Origin: Streptomyces iranensis | Lineage (GTDB): Bacteria > Actinomycetota > Actinomycetes > Streptomycetales > Streptomycetaceae | Length of the DNA: 64,000 nt | Direction of reading: 5' to 3' | Assembly: GCF_017874715.1 (NCBI RefSeq) | Contig: NZ_JAGGLR010000017.1 | Span: 62,001 to 126,000 of the forward strand | In this document: piece after piece, positions 26,320 through 34,853 of the stretch | Numbering within the stretch: the first letter of the stretch is position 1 | How the letters are laid out: each line of letters begins with the position of its first letter | The notes under the pieces: generated by a model | The model's input: the letters and a program-made list of their open reading frames with translations, nothing else | The model's database searches: none | What the model was told of the DNA's origin: nothing | Made by a program: the position numbers and the translations under genes

Positions 26320-27201
26320 ATGTCCCAACAGGCACATTCCACAGTGGCGGTCACGGGTGTCACCGGAGCGCTGGGCAGTCGGATCGCGGCCAGCCTCGCC
26401 GAGCGCGGCGTTCCCCAACTGCTCGTCGGGCGCGACCCCGACCGCATCCCCGAACTGCCGGGGGCCCAGCGGCGGGGTCCGGCCGAGTACGCCGACGCCT
26501 CCGCGATGCGCACCGCGCTCGCGGGGGCGTCGACCCTGGTGCTGGTCTCGGGGCGCCCCCGGGGCCGGCGTCTGGAGGAACACGCCACCGCCGTCGAGGC
26601 CGGGCGGGCGGTCGGGGTGGAGCGGGTGCTGTATGTGTCCCTCATCGGGGCGGCGCCCACCGCCACCTACCGCAACGCGCGCGACCACTGGCTGACCGAG
26701 CGGTTCCTGGCGGGGTCCGGGGTCCGCCACACGATCTTCCGGGCGGGCATCTACGCCTCGACGCCCGCCGCCCTCGCCGACGAGGACCTCCTGGTGAGCG
26801 GGCCCGGCGGAAACGGCCGGGCCGCCTTCGTCACCCACGACGACATCGCCGATGTGATCACGGCCGTGGCCCTCGACGAGGGGCCCCGCTCCGAACACGA
26901 CGGGGCCACCCTGGAGGTCACCGGGCCGGAGGCCCTCACCCTCGAGGAGATGGTCTCCCGGATCGCCACGGCCACCGGCCGGCCCTATCGCTATGTCCCC
27001 GAGAGCGTGGAGGAGGCGTTCGCGCGGCGGTGGCGGCAGGGCGCCGACGGGGTGCGGATCGAGAGCTGGATCTCGTGGTACCAGGCCATCGCGAACGGCG
27101 ACGTGTCCGCGGTGACCGATGTCGTCCAACGGATCACGGGCTCGCCCGCGACCCCGGTCGAGCGGGCCGGCTGGTGGCCCGAGCCGAAGACCGCGGGATA
27201 G
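26320..27201 (+). CDS. NmrA-like/SDR NAD(P)-binding oxidoreductase
   Basis: A 293-residue atypical short-chain dehydrogenase. The N-terminal dinucleotide loop is TGVTGALGSRIAASL (about residues 13-27); downstream are VERVLYVSLIGAAP and the NmrA-like segments FRAGIYAST and THDDIADVI. These proteins sense or reduce using NAD(P)H, for example quinone-reductase YtfG/QorB relatives. The classic YxxxK is not in place, as usual for the NmrA branch. A textbook GGAGGACC precedes the ATG. A perfect inverted repeat directly upstream implies tight control, yet no regulator gene is adjacent. Confidence 0.83.
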   Translation: MSQQAHSTVAVTGVTGALGSRIAASLAERGVPQLLVGRDPDRIPELPGAQRRGPAEYADASAMRTALAGASTLVLVSGRPRGRRLEEHATAVEAGRAVGVERVLYVSLIGAAPTATYRNARDHWLTERFLAGSGVRHTIFRAGIYASTPAALADEDLLVSGPGGNGRAAFVTHDDIADVITAVALDEGPRSEHDGATLEVTGPEALTLEEMVSRIATATGRPYRYVPESVEEAFARRWRQGADGVRIESWISWYQAIANGDVSAVTDVVQRITGSPATPVERAGWWPEPKTAG

Positions 27202-27213
27202 CCGCTACGCCCC

Positions 27214-28044
27214 CTACGACCCGCCGTTGGCACCGTTGGCACCGTTGAAGCCGTTGGCACCGTTGAAGGCGCCCGCCGCCGTCTCGCCCCGCGGCGCCGC
27301 GGGCTCGTCCTCACCCGTCAGGTCGCGTACGAGCAGCGTCGCTCCCGCGACCGCGCCCGGCATCAGGAAGACCGCCACCAACGGGATCAGGAAGAGGACG
27401 GACAGCGGGACGCCGAAGCCGAGGGAGAGGAGGCGGCGGGAGCGGAGCAGGCGGCGGCGCTCCTTCAGCAGGATGCCGCGGCGCAGCAGGGCGATCGACG
27501 TCAGCTCCTCGGTGAGGAAGAAGGCGGTCACGCAGAAGGCCAGAACGGGGATCACGGTCTGGCCGACCCCCGGGATGAAGCCGAGCGCGAAGAACAGCAC
27601 GCTCCAGAGGGCGACGCGGATGAGCAGTGCGATGGCCTCACGCAGCCCTATCCACAGCTCGGCCCAGGTCGACATCCCGGACTCGGGCACCGCGCCGCCC
27701 TCGGAGCGGTCGACCGCTTCGGAGAGCGACTCGTAGAAGGGCTGGCCGACCAGCAGCGTGACCGCCGTGAACGTGATGATGGCGAGGAAGAGGCAGGTGG
27801 CGGCGAAGAGGATCGAGAGCGCGCCGCGGAAGACGCCGAGCCAGGGTGAGGACCAGTCGTCGGCGAAGGGCGTGGCCCATGCGATGACGTCATCGGTCCA
27901 GAAGAAGAGGGCGACGAGGGCCGCCGCGTATCCGACGAGGGTGATCAGGGCGGGAATCATCCCGAACCCCCACCATCTCCCGTGCCGGGCCGCCCAGCGT
28001 TGCCCCTTCATCAGATAACCGAAGCCACTCACAAGATCACGCAT
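27214..28044 (-). CDS. EI24 domain (CysZ-like) membrane protein
   Basis: A 276-residue integral membrane protein with about six hydrophobic segments. The EI24/CysZ pattern is visible in MKGQRWAARHGRWWGFGMIPAL, PFYESLSEAVD and FIPGVGQTVIPVLAF. CysZ relatives transport sulfate, but actinobacterial EI24 proteins are uncharacterised. The C-terminus is a Gly-Asn-Ala-rich tail (FNGANGFNGANGANGGS) encoded by short repeats at 27225-27270, presumably disordered. It converges with the NmrA-like gene, only 12 bp apart, leaving almost no room for a terminator. Confidence 0.87.
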   Translation of the reverse strand: MRDLVSGFGYLMKGQRWAARHGRWWGFGMIPALITLVGYAAALVALFFWTDDVIAWATPFADDWSSPWLGVFRGALSILFAATCLFLAIITFTAVTLLVGQPFYESLSEAVDRSEGGAVPESGMSTWAELWIGLREAIALLIRVALWSVLFFALGFIPGVGQTVIPVLAFCVTAFFLTEELTSIALLRRGILLKERRRLLRSRRLLSLGFGVPLSVLFLIPLVAVFLMPGAVAGATLLVRDLTGEDEPAAPRGETAAGAFNGANGFNGANGANGGS

Positions 28045-28090
28045 GGGCCGAAGCCTACTGTCCTGGCGTGGCGCGATAAGAGCGCCGGGT

Positions 28091-29062
28091 TTATCGGTCT
28101 GCCAGGTGAATCTGCCAGGTGAAGTCCACGGTGTGCGGATAGTGGTCGGACAGCGGTTTGCCGTCGGCGTCGAGGAAGGCCGTATGCGCGTTGTGGTAGC
28201 GGGTGGCGGTGAGGGAGAGCAGCGGGCCGGAGCGGTAGAGGACCTTGTCCACGACCTCGCAGGTGTCGGTAACGTCGTCCGGGTCGCAGACGAGGGCGTC
28301 GGAACCGGCGGGCGGGGCCGAGCCGCCGCGTACGAGGTCCACCCAGGGGTCGGTGAGGCCGTTTCGGATGGCGAGGTCGCGGATGTTGTCGGCGGCGCGG
28401 GTGTAGCGGGTGTTGGTGTCGCCCATGACGAGCACCGCGTTACCGGCGGAGTGGGCGGCGATGTAGTCGGAGAACTGGGTGATGTTGGCCCGGCGGGCGG
28501 CGAGGTCGGCGTCCGTCGTCCCCGCGTTGGGGTGCAGGTTGTACAGGTCGAGGTAGGCGCCCTCGGCCAGCCGCACCCGGGCGAAGCTGAAGCCCTTCGG
28601 GGTGAGGCAGTCGGTGCCGTTGCACCGCTTCCACTTCACCCGCTCGAAGCCGTCGTACGGCAGGTCGGAGAGGGTGTTCAGACCGTCGCCGAAAACGGCG
28701 GGACCGCTGGTGGGGGTGCGGTACGGGTGGTCGTCACCGGCGTAGAGCGCGGCGTGGTAGTTGAAGTCCTCCTGGACGTTGACGATGTCGTACGCACCGA
28801 GCCGGGGGGATATCAGCGGGGTGTTCTTGGCGGGGTGGCTGGAGGACAGCCCCTCGGGGAGCCCCGCCACGTTGTAGGTGAGCACGTTGAAGGTGCCCGA
28901 GGTGGCCTGGTGGGTCCCGGTGTCGGCCACGGCGGGCGTGGCGCCGGATGTCGTGACGGTCGCGCAGAGGGCGAGCGCCGCCGCGGCGGCGACGGCCAGG
29001 CGTATGACGACGGGGCGTATGACGACGGGGCGTGTGACGGCTGAGCGTCCGATGCGTCTCAA
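28091..29062 (-). CDS. Secreted sphingomyelinase-type endonuclease/exonuclease/phosphatase family protein
   Basis: A roughly 323-residue exported hydrolase of the EEP superfamily. Motifs: FNVLTYNVAGLPEG, VNVQEDFNY (metal Glu), LDLYNLHPNAG, VLVMGDTNTRY and the C-terminal SDHYPHTVDF with the catalytic Asp/His. Fungal and bacterial relatives include neutral sphingomyelinases; substrate could also be another phosphodiester. I chose the TTG at 29062 because GAGAGGAC lies 7 bp upstream, the same ribosome-binding sequence used by the pectate lyase; an ATG at 29089 is an alternative without a good site. It lies just downstream of the pectate lyase, so an operon is likely. Confidence 0.82.
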   Translation of the reverse strand: MRRIGRSAVTRPVVIRPVVIRLAVAAAAALALCATVTTSGATPAVADTGTHQATSGTFNVLTYNVAGLPEGLSSSHPAKNTPLISPRLGAYDIVNVQEDFNYHAALYAGDDHPYRTPTSGPAVFGDGLNTLSDLPYDGFERVKWKRCNGTDCLTPKGFSFARVRLAEGAYLDLYNLHPNAGTTDADLAARRANITQFSDYIAAHSAGNAVLVMGDTNTRYTRAADNIRDLAIRNGLTDPWVDLVRGGSAPPAGSDALVCDPDDVTDTCEVVDKVLYRSGPLLSLTATRYHNAHTAFLDADGKPLSDHYPHTVDFTWQIHLADR

Positions 29063-29093
29063 GGGAGCGTCCTCTCGGCTGTTGACCATCGCT

Positions 29094-30167
29094 TCAGAGC
29101 TTTCCCGCGCCCGCCTGGGCGGTGACGGCCGCCACGACGGAGGACGCCGGTTCCGCCGTGTACGCGTATGGCGGGGTGGTGAAGCTGCCCGTCCGGGAGA
29201 TCTCGGTGGCCGCGCCGCCCAGGTCGTTGCCGCGCAGCACCGCATAGCCGTCGACATCGCTGTCCCGGCTGGTGGTGACGGCCACTTCGGTGTCGCGGAA
29301 GACGTTGTTCTCGACCAGCGTCTGCGCACCCATCCGGGAGTGCACACCGGTCTCCGCGCCCTGCACGTAGTTGTCGTAGAAGTGGCCGGTGCCGAAGCGC
29401 AGGCTGGGGATGCGGGAGTACACGTCCGAGAACCAGTTGTGGTGGTACGTCACCTTGAGGTGCCCGGTGTCCTCGCTCGCGTTGTTGTCGCTGTGGCCGA
29501 CCAGGCTGCCCTTGAAGTGGTCGGCGAACTTGTTCCAGGAGACGGTGATGTCGTCCGAGCCGTGGTTGATGTCCAGCAGACCGTCGTAGTAGTCCTTGTC
29601 GTGGTCGCGGTCGGCCGAGAAGGTGTTGTGGTCGATCCACACCTTGGTGGACTTCTGCACGGTGATGCCGTCGGACGGCTTCCGGGGCTTGCTGATGTCG
29701 AGGTTGCGGACGATGACGTTCGTCGACTCCTTCAGCCGCAGTCCGCCGCCGGTGAAACCGGAGCCCGAACCCGCGCCCAGCACGGTGGTGTTGGAGCCGA
29801 TGTCCACCTGGCCGGTGAGGGAGATCAGCCCGGAGACCTTGACCACCTTGGCCTTGTCGCCGGTGACGGCGGACTTGAAGGCGTCCAGGGAGGTCACGGT
29901 GGTGGCGGTGGCGTTCCCGCCGCCCGTGGTGCCGGCGCCGAAGCCGATGGGGGTGGTCTCGGCGGTGGGACGCGTCCCCGTGGCGGAGCGTGCGGTGTCG
30001 GCCGGGTCCGCGCCATGGGCGGAGACCGTGGAGAGGCCGCCGAGGGCGAGCGCCGCGGTGACGCCCGCGGCGACCGCGGTCAGCCGGCGTCGGTCGCGGG
30101 CGGTGACGCGGGTGGCGTCCATGACATCGTCGTCGTCCGTGGTGCCGTGGTCGTGCGTCGAGCGCAT
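29094..30167 (-). CDS. Secreted pectate lyase (PL1 family)
   Basis: A 357-residue parallel beta-helix lyase with a long N-region and signal peptide ending near ALGGLSTVSAHG. PL1 hallmarks are present: VWIDHNTFS, DGLLDINHGSDDITVSWN (calcium-binding acids) and the catalytic Arg in YSRIPSLRFG. It cleaves polygalacturonate by beta-elimination outside the cell using calcium. A GAGAGGACTCCCCC ribosome binding site precedes the ATG at 30167. The promoter (30361-30389) overlaps an AAGCGCTT palindrome, consistent with LacI-type control by sugar breakdown products. Confidence 0.93.
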   Translation of the reverse strand: MRSTHDHGTTDDDDVMDATRVTARDRRRLTAVAAGVTAALALGGLSTVSAHGADPADTARSATGTRPTAETTPIGFGAGTTGGGNATATTVTSLDAFKSAVTGDKAKVVKVSGLISLTGQVDIGSNTTVLGAGSGSGFTGGGLRLKESTNVIVRNLDISKPRKPSDGITVQKSTKVWIDHNTFSADRDHDKDYYDGLLDINHGSDDITVSWNKFADHFKGSLVGHSDNNASEDTGHLKVTYHHNWFSDVYSRIPSLRFGTGHFYDNYVQGAETGVHSRMGAQTLVENNVFRDTEVAVTTSRDSDVDGYAVLRGNDLGGAATEISRTGSFTTPPYAYTAEPASSVVAAVTAQAGAGKL

Positions 30168-30487
30168 GGGGGAGTCCTCTCATTCGGAGGATCTCCACAC
30201 GGGAGGGTAATCGCTTGCGGGATGAGCGAGGGTGAGCGGCAAGCACGCTGATCACAAAGGCCGGTGGAGATCGCCAAAGGTTGCGGCTCTGACGGTGCGG
30301 GGCCCCGGCGCCGGGCGATGTGGTCAGGATCGCCCCGGCGGACAGCGGCCATCCCGGAAGAAGCTAGTAAGCGCTTGTTGCGCTGTCAACACCCGTACGA
30401 AGCAAGGGAGTTGGCCGTATCGAGAGTTGACGGGCGGGGACTTTGCCGAATCCACAGGCGGCCCACAGGAATCGCCTCTACCTTTCC
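30168..30487. other. Regulatory region between divergent pectate lyase and dioxygenase genes
   Basis: These 320 bp contain the pectate lyase promoter (30361-30389) and a roughly 190-nt leader for that gene. A second CGCTTGCGGG element lies at about 30211, close to the lyase start. A TTGACG at 30427-30432 could belong to the dioxygenase promoter, but no -10 box at proper spacing is clear. No gene is seen. Confidence 0.5.
30361..30389 (-). promoter_or_regulatory. Pectate lyase promoter with overlapping AAGCGCTT operator
   Basis: On the minus strand TTGACA (30389-30384), a 17-bp spacer and TAGCTT (30366-30361). The spacer holds the palindrome AAGCGCTT (30369-30376), typical of LacI-family operators. 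Confidence 0.6.
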
Positions 30488-31321
30488 ATGCTCATGACAG
30501 ACTTATCCCCCGCCCCCATGGGGCGCCGAAGAGTACTGCTCGCCGGAAGCGCCGCCGCGGCGGCCATCGGAATCGGCGCGGGCACGGCCGCCGCCCGCCC
30601 GGAGTCGGCCGCGGCGAGTGATACGGCCGCCGGATCCGCGGCCCCCGGGACCGCCACGGCCACCGGGACCACCACGGCCACCGGGCCCCGCGACGCCGCC
30701 GCCATCTGCACGCTCACCAAGGAGCTCACCGAAGGCCCGTACTACCTCGACCACGCCCTCGTACGCGCGGACGTCGCCGAGGACAAGAAGGGAGTCCCGC
30801 TCGAACTCGTCCTCACCGCCGTGGACACCGCCACCTGCGCGCCGCTCGACAAGGCGCTGGTGGAGATCTGGTACTGCGACGCGCTCGGCGAGTACTCCGG
30901 CTTCGTCGGCAACAACGGCCACCAGGAGCCGGACAACGGCAAGTTCCTGCGCGGCGGCGTGCTCACCGGCACCGACGGGGTGGCCAAGCTCACCGGGATC
31001 TACCCCGGCTGGTACCGAGGCCGCTGCATCCATGTCCACCTCAAGGTGCACACGGGTGTCACGCTCACCCCGGACGGCTCGTTCACCGGCGGCAACGAGA
31101 TCCACACCGGTCAGCTCTTCTTCGACGAGAAGATCACCGAGGCGGTGGCCAAGCTCTCCCCGTACTCCACCAACACCGTCCCCCGCACTCCCCTGTCCGC
31201 CGACGGCATCTACGGCAACGGCGGCACCGCCGCCGGGCTGCTCGCCGTGACGGCGCTGGGCAGCACGCCGTCCGCCGGTTATCGCGGCACGCTCACGGTC
31301 GGCGTCGACCCGGACGCCTGA
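30488..31321 (+). CDS. Exported intradiol ring-cleavage dioxygenase-like protein
   Basis: A roughly 277-residue protein with a Tat signal (GRRRVLLAGSAAAAA), a Thr/Ala/Gly linker, and an intradiol dioxygenase domain. Iron ligands are apparent: Tyr in EGPYYLD, Tyr in YPGWYRGRC, and two His in IHVHLK. Intracellular relatives cleave catechol or protocatechuate; exported forms in Streptomyces (SACTE_2871-type) act on lignin-derived catechols at the surface. Two ATGs, 30488 and 30494, both fit. It stands alone, divergent from the pectate lyase, in a plant-polymer context. Confidence 0.88.
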   Translation: MLMTDLSPAPMGRRRVLLAGSAAAAAIGIGAGTAAARPESAAASDTAAGSAAPGTATATGTTTATGPRDAAAICTLTKELTEGPYYLDHALVRADVAEDKKGVPLELVLTAVDTATCAPLDKALVEIWYCDALGEYSGFVGNNGHQEPDNGKFLRGGVLTGTDGVAKLTGIYPGWYRGRCIHVHLKVHTGVTLTPDGSFTGGNEIHTGQLFFDEKITEAVAKLSPYSTNTVPRTPLSADGIYGNGGTAAGLLAVTALGSTPSAGYRGTLTVGVDPDA

Positions 31322-31357
31322 CCGGCCGCCGCGCCCCGTCCCCCGTTCCGTCCACGC

Positions 31358-31381
31358 CCCCGCCCGGCACCCCGGGCGGGG
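31358..31381. terminator. Bidirectional hairpin terminator
   Basis: CCCCGCCCGG pairs perfectly with CCGGGCGGGG around a 4-nt loop, between the convergent dioxygenase and arabinofuranosidase genes. Confidence 0.85.
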
Positions 31382-31399
31382 CCTTCACGCCCGGGGTGC

Positions 31400-32908
31400 T
31401 CAGGCCAGGCGGATGACGTTCCAGGACATCGGCTCCAGCGTGGTGCGCAGGGCGCCGTCCGCGAGCTCCGTGCCCTCGCCGGGACGCGGGGTGACGCGCT
31501 CGGGGTCGGTGAGGGTGTTACGGGCCTCGGGGTCGGCGTCGGCGAGGACGGTGTGCTCGACCACGCGGGTCACGGGGAGGGCGCGCAGCGCGATCTCCAG
31601 CGGGAGCGGCCGGTGCTGATCGCGGTTGACCGCGAAGACCGTCACCGCGCCGGTGGACTCGTCGAGCACGGCGGTGGCGTGCAGCAGCGGCACCTCACCG
31701 TAGACGGAGGTCTCGTACGCCGGGCTGTCGGCCTCGACCCGCAGCACCCGCCCGCGCCCGTGGGCCGACGCCTGCGCGAAGGGGTAGAAGGTGGTCTGCC
31801 GCCAGGCGGGGCCGCCCGGTTCGGTCATGATCGGGGCGATGACGTTGACCAGCTGGGCGAGGCAGGCGACCGTGACGCGGTCGGCGTGGCGGAGCAGGGC
31901 GATCAGCAGCGAGCCGACCACGACGGCGTCGGTGACGGAGTAGTTGTCCTCCAGGAGGCGCGGGGCCTCCTCCCAGTTGAGCGGCTCGGCGTTGTGGTAG
32001 TGGGTCTGGTACCAGACGTTCCACTCGTCGAAGGAGAGGTTGATCCTCTTCTTCGACTTCAGCCGGGCGCCGATGTGATCGCAGGTGGCGACGACGTTCT
32101 CGATGAAGGACTCCATGTCCACGGCCGAGGCGAGGAAGGAGTCGCGGTCGCCGTCGCGCTCCTCGTAGTAGGCGTGCAGGGAGATGTGGTCCACCAGGTC
32201 GTAGGTCTGCGTGAGGACCGTCGCCTCCCAGGTGGCGAACGTCGGCATGGACTGGTTGGAGCTGCCGCACGCCACGAGCTCCACGTCCGGGTCGATCTGC
32301 CGCATCGCGCGGGCGGTCTCGGCGGCGAGCCGTCCGTACTCCTCGGCCGTCTTGTGGCCGGTCTGCCAGGGGCCGTCCATCTCATTGCCCAGACACCACA
32401 GTCCGATGCCGTACGGATCCTTGTCGCCGTGGCCGATCCGGAGGTCGGCGAGGGCGGTGCCGGACGGGTGGTTGGCGTACTCCTGCAGCTCAAGGGCCTC
32501 GGCTACGCCGCGGGTGCCGAGGTTGAGCGCCATCATGGGCTCGCCGTCGACCTTACGGACGAAGTCGATGTACTCGGAGAGCCCGAACCGGTTGGTCTCG
32601 GTGGAACGCCAGGCCGGATCGAGCCGCCGCGGCCGCTCCCCGACCGGCCCGACACCGTCCTCCCACTTGTAGCCGGAGACGAAGTTGCCGCCCGGATACC
32701 GGATGACGCTGACGCCCAACTCCCGGATCAGCGCGAGGACATCGGTGCGCAGCCCGGCCTCGTCGGCGGCCGGGTGGCCCGGCTCGTGGATGCCGGTGTA
32801 GACGCAGCGTCCGAGGTGCTCGACGAACGAGCCGAAGAGGCGGGGGTCGACGTCGCCGACGGCGAAGGCGGGGTCGAGGGTGAACCGGGCGGAATCGGTC
32901 TGCGGCAT
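31400..32908 (-). CDS. Alpha-L-arabinofuranosidase (GH51)
   Basis: A 502-residue GH51 enzyme without signal peptide, so intracellular. The acid/base Glu about 176 is in CLGNEMDGPWQ and the nucleophile Glu about 295 in NLSFDEWNVWY; the start FTLDPAFAVGDVDPRLFGSFVEHLGRCVY is family-typical, and a beta-sandwich closes the protein. It releases arabinose from imported arabino-oligosaccharides of pectin side chains or arabinoxylan. It appears monocistronic, with its own promoter at 33000-33029. Confidence 0.95.
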   Translation of the reverse strand: MPQTDSARFTLDPAFAVGDVDPRLFGSFVEHLGRCVYTGIHEPGHPAADEAGLRTDVLALIRELGVSVIRYPGGNFVSGYKWEDGVGPVGERPRRLDPAWRSTETNRFGLSEYIDFVRKVDGEPMMALNLGTRGVAEALELQEYANHPSGTALADLRIGHGDKDPYGIGLWCLGNEMDGPWQTGHKTAEEYGRLAAETARAMRQIDPDVELVACGSSNQSMPTFATWEATVLTQTYDLVDHISLHAYYEERDGDRDSFLASAVDMESFIENVVATCDHIGARLKSKKRINLSFDEWNVWYQTHYHNAEPLNWEEAPRLLEDNYSVTDAVVVGSLLIALLRHADRVTVACLAQLVNVIAPIMTEPGGPAWRQTTFYPFAQASAHGRGRVLRVEADSPAYETSVYGEVPLLHATAVLDESTGAVTVFAVNRDQHRPLPLEIALRALPVTRVVEHTVLADADPEARNTLTDPERVTPRPGEGTELADGALRTTLEPMSWNVIRLA

Positions 32909-32962
32909 GACGGCCCATCTCTTCGGGTGTCGCGACTGCGCATATGCGCGCCCGCGCGACTA

Positions 32963-33029
32963 TTCGACATATCGACCAGCGCTCGTTTCTTCGAACGCGA
33001 CCGTAAGATCTCGCCACGGCGTGCGTCAA
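32963..33029 (-). promoter_or_regulatory. Promoter and operator-like motifs of the GH51 gene
   Basis: On the minus strand TTGACG (33029-33024), an 18-bp spacer and TACGGT (33005-33000). Downstream lie TTCGAA (32995-32990) and CGATATGTCGAA (32974-32963), which resembles CGAAATATCGAA in front of the sugar-acid operon. Confidence 0.5.
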
Positions 33030-33099
33030 TGGCAGGACGGCACCCGGTGAGCGGAGGCGCTGGGCGGCCGGACCCCCGTGCTCGGTCAGCCGTGCTCGG

Positions 33100-34212
33100 T
33101 CAGCCGGTGTGCAGGATCCGGAAGCGATCGCGTTCCGCCGGATCCCGATCAACGACCTGGATCGGCGGCCAAGTCCACTGCCACACGCCGCTGCCCGGCG
33201 TGCGGGAGAACCGGATCCGCCCGCGGGTGCCCTCGACCGCGACGCGCGGCCAGGACGCGGCGATGCGCGCCCGGTCCGTGCCCTGAGCACGCAGTACCTC
33301 GGCGAGGACGGCGACCGTGTCGTAGCCCTCGAAGGCGACGAAGGAGGGCGCCGCGGCCAGCCGCTCGCGGAGGGCCGTCTCGACGCGTGCGCCGAGTGGG
33401 CTGAGGCGCTTGGGCAGGTAGCGCAGGAACGGGATCGCGGCGCCGTCGTCGCCCAGCGACATCGCCCATTCGGCGAACTCCGGCTGCCCGGCCGGAGCCC
33501 CCATCATGATCTCGGCGAGGCGCTGGTCGCGGCGGACGGACCTGACGATCGACACGGCCGGCTCCGGGTGGCCGACCAGAAGCAGGAGGGCCGTCGCGCG
33601 ATGGGCGACGAGTTCGTCGCACAGGGCCTCGGGGGCGAGCGCGCGCATGTCGAGTTCGATGACGGTGCCGCCGCGCGGAGCGAGATGGTCCCGCAGAAGG
33701 CGGGCCCCGGCCGCCCAGTAGACACTCGGCTCGGCTGCCACGGCGATGCGGCGGTGGCCCGCGCCGAGGAGGAAGTCCCCGTAGATCCGCCAGCCGTGGG
33801 ACTGCGCCGGGGCGAGGCGCGCGACCCAGTCCGTCGGCTGTTCGGTGAGCGCGTCGAGAACCGCCGACGAGCAGAGGAACGGCAGGCGGAGGGCGTCGGC
33901 CCGGACGGCGGCGGCACGAGCGACGACGCTGTGATACTCCCCCGCCAGGGCGGCCACGCCCAGGTGGGCCAGTTCGTCCACGGCCGCCGCGGCCCGCTGG
34001 GGATCGGCCGCGGTGTCCCGGACCACCAGCTCGAGTGGTCTTCCGGCGATCCCGCCGTCGTCATTGACGTCGCGTACGGCCAGCTCGAGGCCCGCGAGCA
34101 CGTGTTGGCCCGCCCCGACCCAGCCGGGCCGGGTCAGCGGAACGAGAGCACCGATCCGGACGGATGGTCCGTCTCGCCGTGGCGGGCGTGCCTGGGTGAC
34201 CATGCCGGACAT
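33100..34212 (-). CDS. LivK-like type I periplasmic-binding-fold protein without signal peptide
   Basis: A 370-residue protein with the Leu/Ile/Val-binding fold: VRIGALVPLTRPGWVGAGQHVLAGLELAVRDVN at the start (shown here as a pattern, split over two strands and a helix), then FLCSSAVLDAL, VAFEGYDTVAVLAEVL. Normal transport receptors carry a signal or lipobox; here the N-terminus is polar (MSGMVTQARPPRRDGPS) and no transporter genes are nearby. It may be a cytoplasmic sensor or an orphan receptor, like AmiC-type proteins. A small gene of unknown function lies 72 bp upstream on the same strand. Confidence 0.75.
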   Translation of the reverse strand: MSGMVTQARPPRRDGPSVRIGALVPLTRPGWVGAGQHVLAGLELAVRDVNDDGGIAGRPLELVVRDTAADPQRAAAAVDELAHLGVAALAGEYHSVVARAAAVRADALRLPFLCSSAVLDALTEQPTDWVARLAPAQSHGWRIYGDFLLGAGHRRIAVAAEPSVYWAAGARLLRDHLAPRGGTVIELDMRALAPEALCDELVAHRATALLLLVGHPEPAVSIVRSVRRDQRLAEIMMGAPAGQPEFAEWAMSLGDDGAAIPFLRYLPKRLSPLGARVETALRERLAAAPSFVAFEGYDTVAVLAEVLRAQGTDRARIAASWPRVAVEGTRGRIRFSRTPGSGVWQWTWPPIQVVDRDPAERDRFRILHTG

Positions 34213-34284
34213 TGCATCCGCCGCCGTCGCCGACAGGCAACCGATTATGTGTTCGCCGCCCTGCCAGGCACCTCGCCCCGCTCC

Positions 34285-34683
34285 CTACGACGGGCGGATG
34301 CCGGTGTTGGACAGCCTCAGCCGGAGCTCCCGCTCCTGGTCGCCCGCCACCGCGCCCTGCTCGCGTACCTCGAAGGCACGGGCCAGGAGGTCCGCCATCC
34401 GCCGCACCGGGAGGGGACCGCCCTGGAGGTCGGCGGTGACGGGGGCCGTCAGGGAGGCCGGGCGCGGCTCCGCGCGTGGGTCGGCCACCTCGAAGACGGA
34501 CGTCCACACCGTGGGCCGCCCCTCCCCCGCGTTCTGCGGAAGATTCGCCGTCGCCTGGTCGGACGCGTAAGCCGTGCGCAGCACGCCGAAGACGGTCTCG
34601 GCGTCGTCCCGCGAGATTCCGCTCACCGCCACCAGCACCTGCGAGGCGGACCGGGGCTGTTCCGGACCGGCCGTCGTGGACAT
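34285..34683 (-). CDS. Small hypothetical protein
   Basis: A 132-residue protein I do not recognise. It is mostly helical by pattern (ISRDDAETVFGVLRTAYASD, then VRRMADLLARAFEVREQG), without signal peptide, membrane segment or cysteines. GC pattern and codon choice look native, and a GGAAAGGTGG ribosome binding site lies upstream of the ATG. It precedes the orphan LivK-like gene on the same strand by 72 bp, so the two may be cotranscribed, and it is divergent from the GH30 gene. Confidence 0.6.
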   Translation of the reverse strand: MSTTAGPEQPRSASQVLVAVSGISRDDAETVFGVLRTAYASDQATANLPQNAGEGRPTVWTSVFEVADPRAEPRPASLTAPVTADLQGGPLPVRRMADLLARAFEVREQGAVAGDQERELRLRLSNTGIRPS

Positions 34684-34767
34684 GGGGCCACCTTTCCCGT
34701 CGTTCCGAGCTCTTTCGGTTCCCCGGGTACCCGCCCGCCCCCGACCCATCACCTCGTGAGCGATCCC

Positions 34768-34821
34768 TTGACCCACCTCACCGCCGCCTCTAGCGTGCGG
34801 CCGACGTTACGGAAACGTTCC
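34768..34821 (+). promoter_or_regulatory. GH30 promoter with downstream inverted repeat
   Basis: TTGACC (34768-34773), a 17-bp spacer and TAGCGT (34791-34796); the inverted repeat GGAAACGTTCC follows at 34811-34821, just past the expected start site, where a repressor would block transcription. Confidence 0.55.
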
Positions 34822-34853
34822 GGAACTTTTCGGAGCCGGGAAGGGAAGTTTTC

